From Candidatus Eiseniibacteriota bacterium (GTDB taxonomy: Bacteria; Eisenbacteria; RBG-16-71-46; CAIMUX01): DNA of 64,000 nt. Numbering within the stretch: position 1 is the stretch's first letter; each line of letters begins with the position of its first letter. The position numbers and the translations under genes are program-made. Positions 63,005 through 64,000 of this stretch are shown here, one piece after another. The notes under the pieces were generated by a model that was not told where the DNA came from, ran no database searches, and saw only the letters and a list, made by a program, of their open reading frames with translations. Location of the stretch: NCBI GenBank assembly GCA_029569475.1, contig JAKQSZ010000039.1:8930-72929 (forward strand), given 5' to 3'.

Positions 63005-64000
63005 TCACCAGTTCTCGATCGTGATCTCCCCTCCGACCATCTCCTCGCCCCCGATCGAATCCACGAACGCCCACCCCCCGGCGTCCTCCATGGCAAGATT
63101 GCCCCGCAGGAGAAGGTCGCCGCGGATCACGTACCCGGTTCCCGGATCGGGCTCGAGCCCGCAAAGCGGAATCATGTCGGGGACGTGGATCTGGCCGATG
63201 ATGAAAAGCGATCCGCCCCCGGGCTGCGTCCATCCCAGTCGGGTCAGGTTGCTCAAACCCTCCAGATCCTGCAGGAGCTGGTTGCCCTGGATGCGGAGCG
63301 ATCCCACGCTGGTGAGCCCTTCCAGCCCCTCCAGGCGCTGGAGAAAGGCGTTGCCCACGATGGTCAACGTCCCGTCGACGCGGGTGAGATTGTCCAGGCC
63401 GGTCAGCTTGGACAGTTTGACGTTGTTGTCGATCAGGAGCGTGGTGCACTCGGTCAGGCTCTCGAGGCCCGTCAGGTCGGTAATCGAGTCGTTGTACCCG
63501 ATCTCCACGAGGACCAACCCCGCGAGGGTGGCGAGGCCGTCGAGGTCCTTGAGCCGGCCATTGTGCGCGATCACGAGATCGTGGTAGCCGTGCAGGCCCC
63601 CGAGGCCGGACAAGCTCTCGAGGCTCGGGTTGCCGGTGATGAACAGGCTTCCGGCCCTGCTCAGGCCGAGCCCGGCGAAGTCCACGAGCCGGGGGTTGAG
63701 CGTCACCTCGAAGCTCCCGTCCACGCTGCCGGCCAGCCCGCCCACGGAGGTCAACGCGTCGTTGCCCTCGATCGTGAGATGGCGCCCCACCTGGATCGAT
63801 CCCAGACCGGCCAGGGACGTCAGGACCGGGCAGTCCTGCACGACCAGGCTCCCCCCGACATCGCTCAGGTTGTGCAGGTGCGCGAGGCTGGCGAGCCGGC
63901 TGTTGCCCCCGAGCACGATGTCCTGGCCCACCGAGGCGAGGCCCTCCAGCCCCGCCAAGGTCACGAGCGCCGGGTTGCGCGCCACCGTCAGGTCGGTAAT
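63005..64000 (-). CDS. Leucine-rich-type repeat protein (receptor L-domain-like), 5' end outside window
   Basis: At least 331 residues, open to the window edge, with no start visible inside. It is built of repeats of about 23-24 residues of the form L..L.GL..L..VG..L.I.GN..L: for example GLEGLASVGQDIVLGGNSRL, GLGSIQVGRHLTIEGNDAL, GLDNLTRVDGTLTIVGNAFL, GLEGLTSVGSLRIQGNQLL. These fit receptor-L-domain / cysteine-poor LRR solenoids, often in surface adhesion proteins. A non-repeat C-terminal cap of about 70 residues (PLCGLEPDPGTGYVIRGDLL) ends the protein; no FlgD tail is present. Confidence 0.8.
   Translation of the reverse strand: MTDLTVARNPALVTLAGLEGLASVGQDIVLGGNSRLASLAHLHNLSDVGGSLVVQDCPVLTSLAGLGSIQVGRHLTIEGNDALTSVGGLAGSVDGSFEVTLNPRLVDFAGLGLSRAGSLFITGNPSLESLSGLGGLHGYHDLVIAHNGRLKDLDGLATLAGLVLVEIGYNDSITDLTGLESLTECTTLLIDNNVKLSKLTGLDNLTRVDGTLTIVGNAFLQRLEGLEGLTSVGSLRIQGNQLLQDLEGLSNLTRLGWTQPGGGSLFIIGQIHVPDMIPLCGLEPDPGTGYVIRGDLLLRGNLAMEDAGGWAFVDSIGGEEMVGGEITIENW

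Overview
The window is GC-rich bacterial chromosome, densely coded on both strands. Several traits point to a Gram-negative of an FCB-like or candidate phylum (for example Eisenbacteria or Krumholzibacteriota): an outer membrane (TonB-dependent receptor, TolC, many lipoproteins), two secreted proteins ending in FlgD-like Ig sorting domains, a DUF4249-type lipoprotein next to the TonB receptor, a PII-like protein attached to an RND pump, and an anaerobe-type Hdr/Flx electron-transfer operon beside a quinol-dependent NO reductase. The phylum is inference. Housekeeping genes (uup, cysS, tldD/E, rho, rpmE, prfA, prmC, murA) show this is chromosome, not plasmid or phage. No tRNA, rRNA, CRISPR array, IS element or integrase was recognised.

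Layout. 1-521: 5' part of an M13 metallopeptidase, divergent from uup (772-2817). 3033-7029 (minus): a lasso-peptide cluster read as HPr-kinase-like, PqqD-like B1, transglutaminase-like B2, asparagine-synthetase-like cyclase C, and, last, a 37-codon precursor. 7436-14273: a seven-part Hdr/Flx electron-bifurcation complex in six genes (hdrC, hdrB, hdrA, an MvhD-ferredoxin fusion, an AsrA/FlxC-type and an AsrB/FlxA-type subunit) behind a TGTGA-N6-TCACA operator. 14348-18034: an old yellow enzyme, about 0.9 kb without recognisable genes, and a degenerate AAA+ regulator. 18067-22612 (minus): cysS, tldE, tldD.

22896-29964: an ArsR repressor divergent from a TolC-MFP-RND-DUF2892-PII-like operon, with two overlapping promoters and a palindrome between them. 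30102-33224: a 1,040-residue orphan preceded by a 12-unit degenerate tandem repeat. 33813-42793: envelope and miscellaneous genes (FlgD-tailed secreted protein, ATPase relic, single-domain asparaginase, TonB receptor with partner lipoprotein, HAD phosphatase, TPR lipoprotein, and a ketol-acid-reductoisomerase homologue lacking key residues). 43017-50967: rho, secreted archaemetzincin, rpmE, prfA, prmC, a GyrI-like protein, murA, a LEA14-like lipoprotein. 50983-58044: aldo/keto reductase, then a nitrosative-stress unit with norR divergent from ric (ytfE/scdA) and qNOR, plus a one-helix small protein. 58106-64000 (minus): secreted metalloprotease with FlgD tail, SxtJ-like protein with a NodU/CmcH carbamoyltransferase, and an L-domain repeat protein cut by the window end.

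The most novel item is the lasso cluster: its precursor is too short for routine gene calling, but leader motif, Thr(-2), the single acidic acceptor and a C-terminal Ser matching the neighbouring kinase all agree. Other points of note are the two regulators/enzymes with ruined active sites, the Hdr-Flx fusion with its CRP/FNR-like operator, and the orphan giant.
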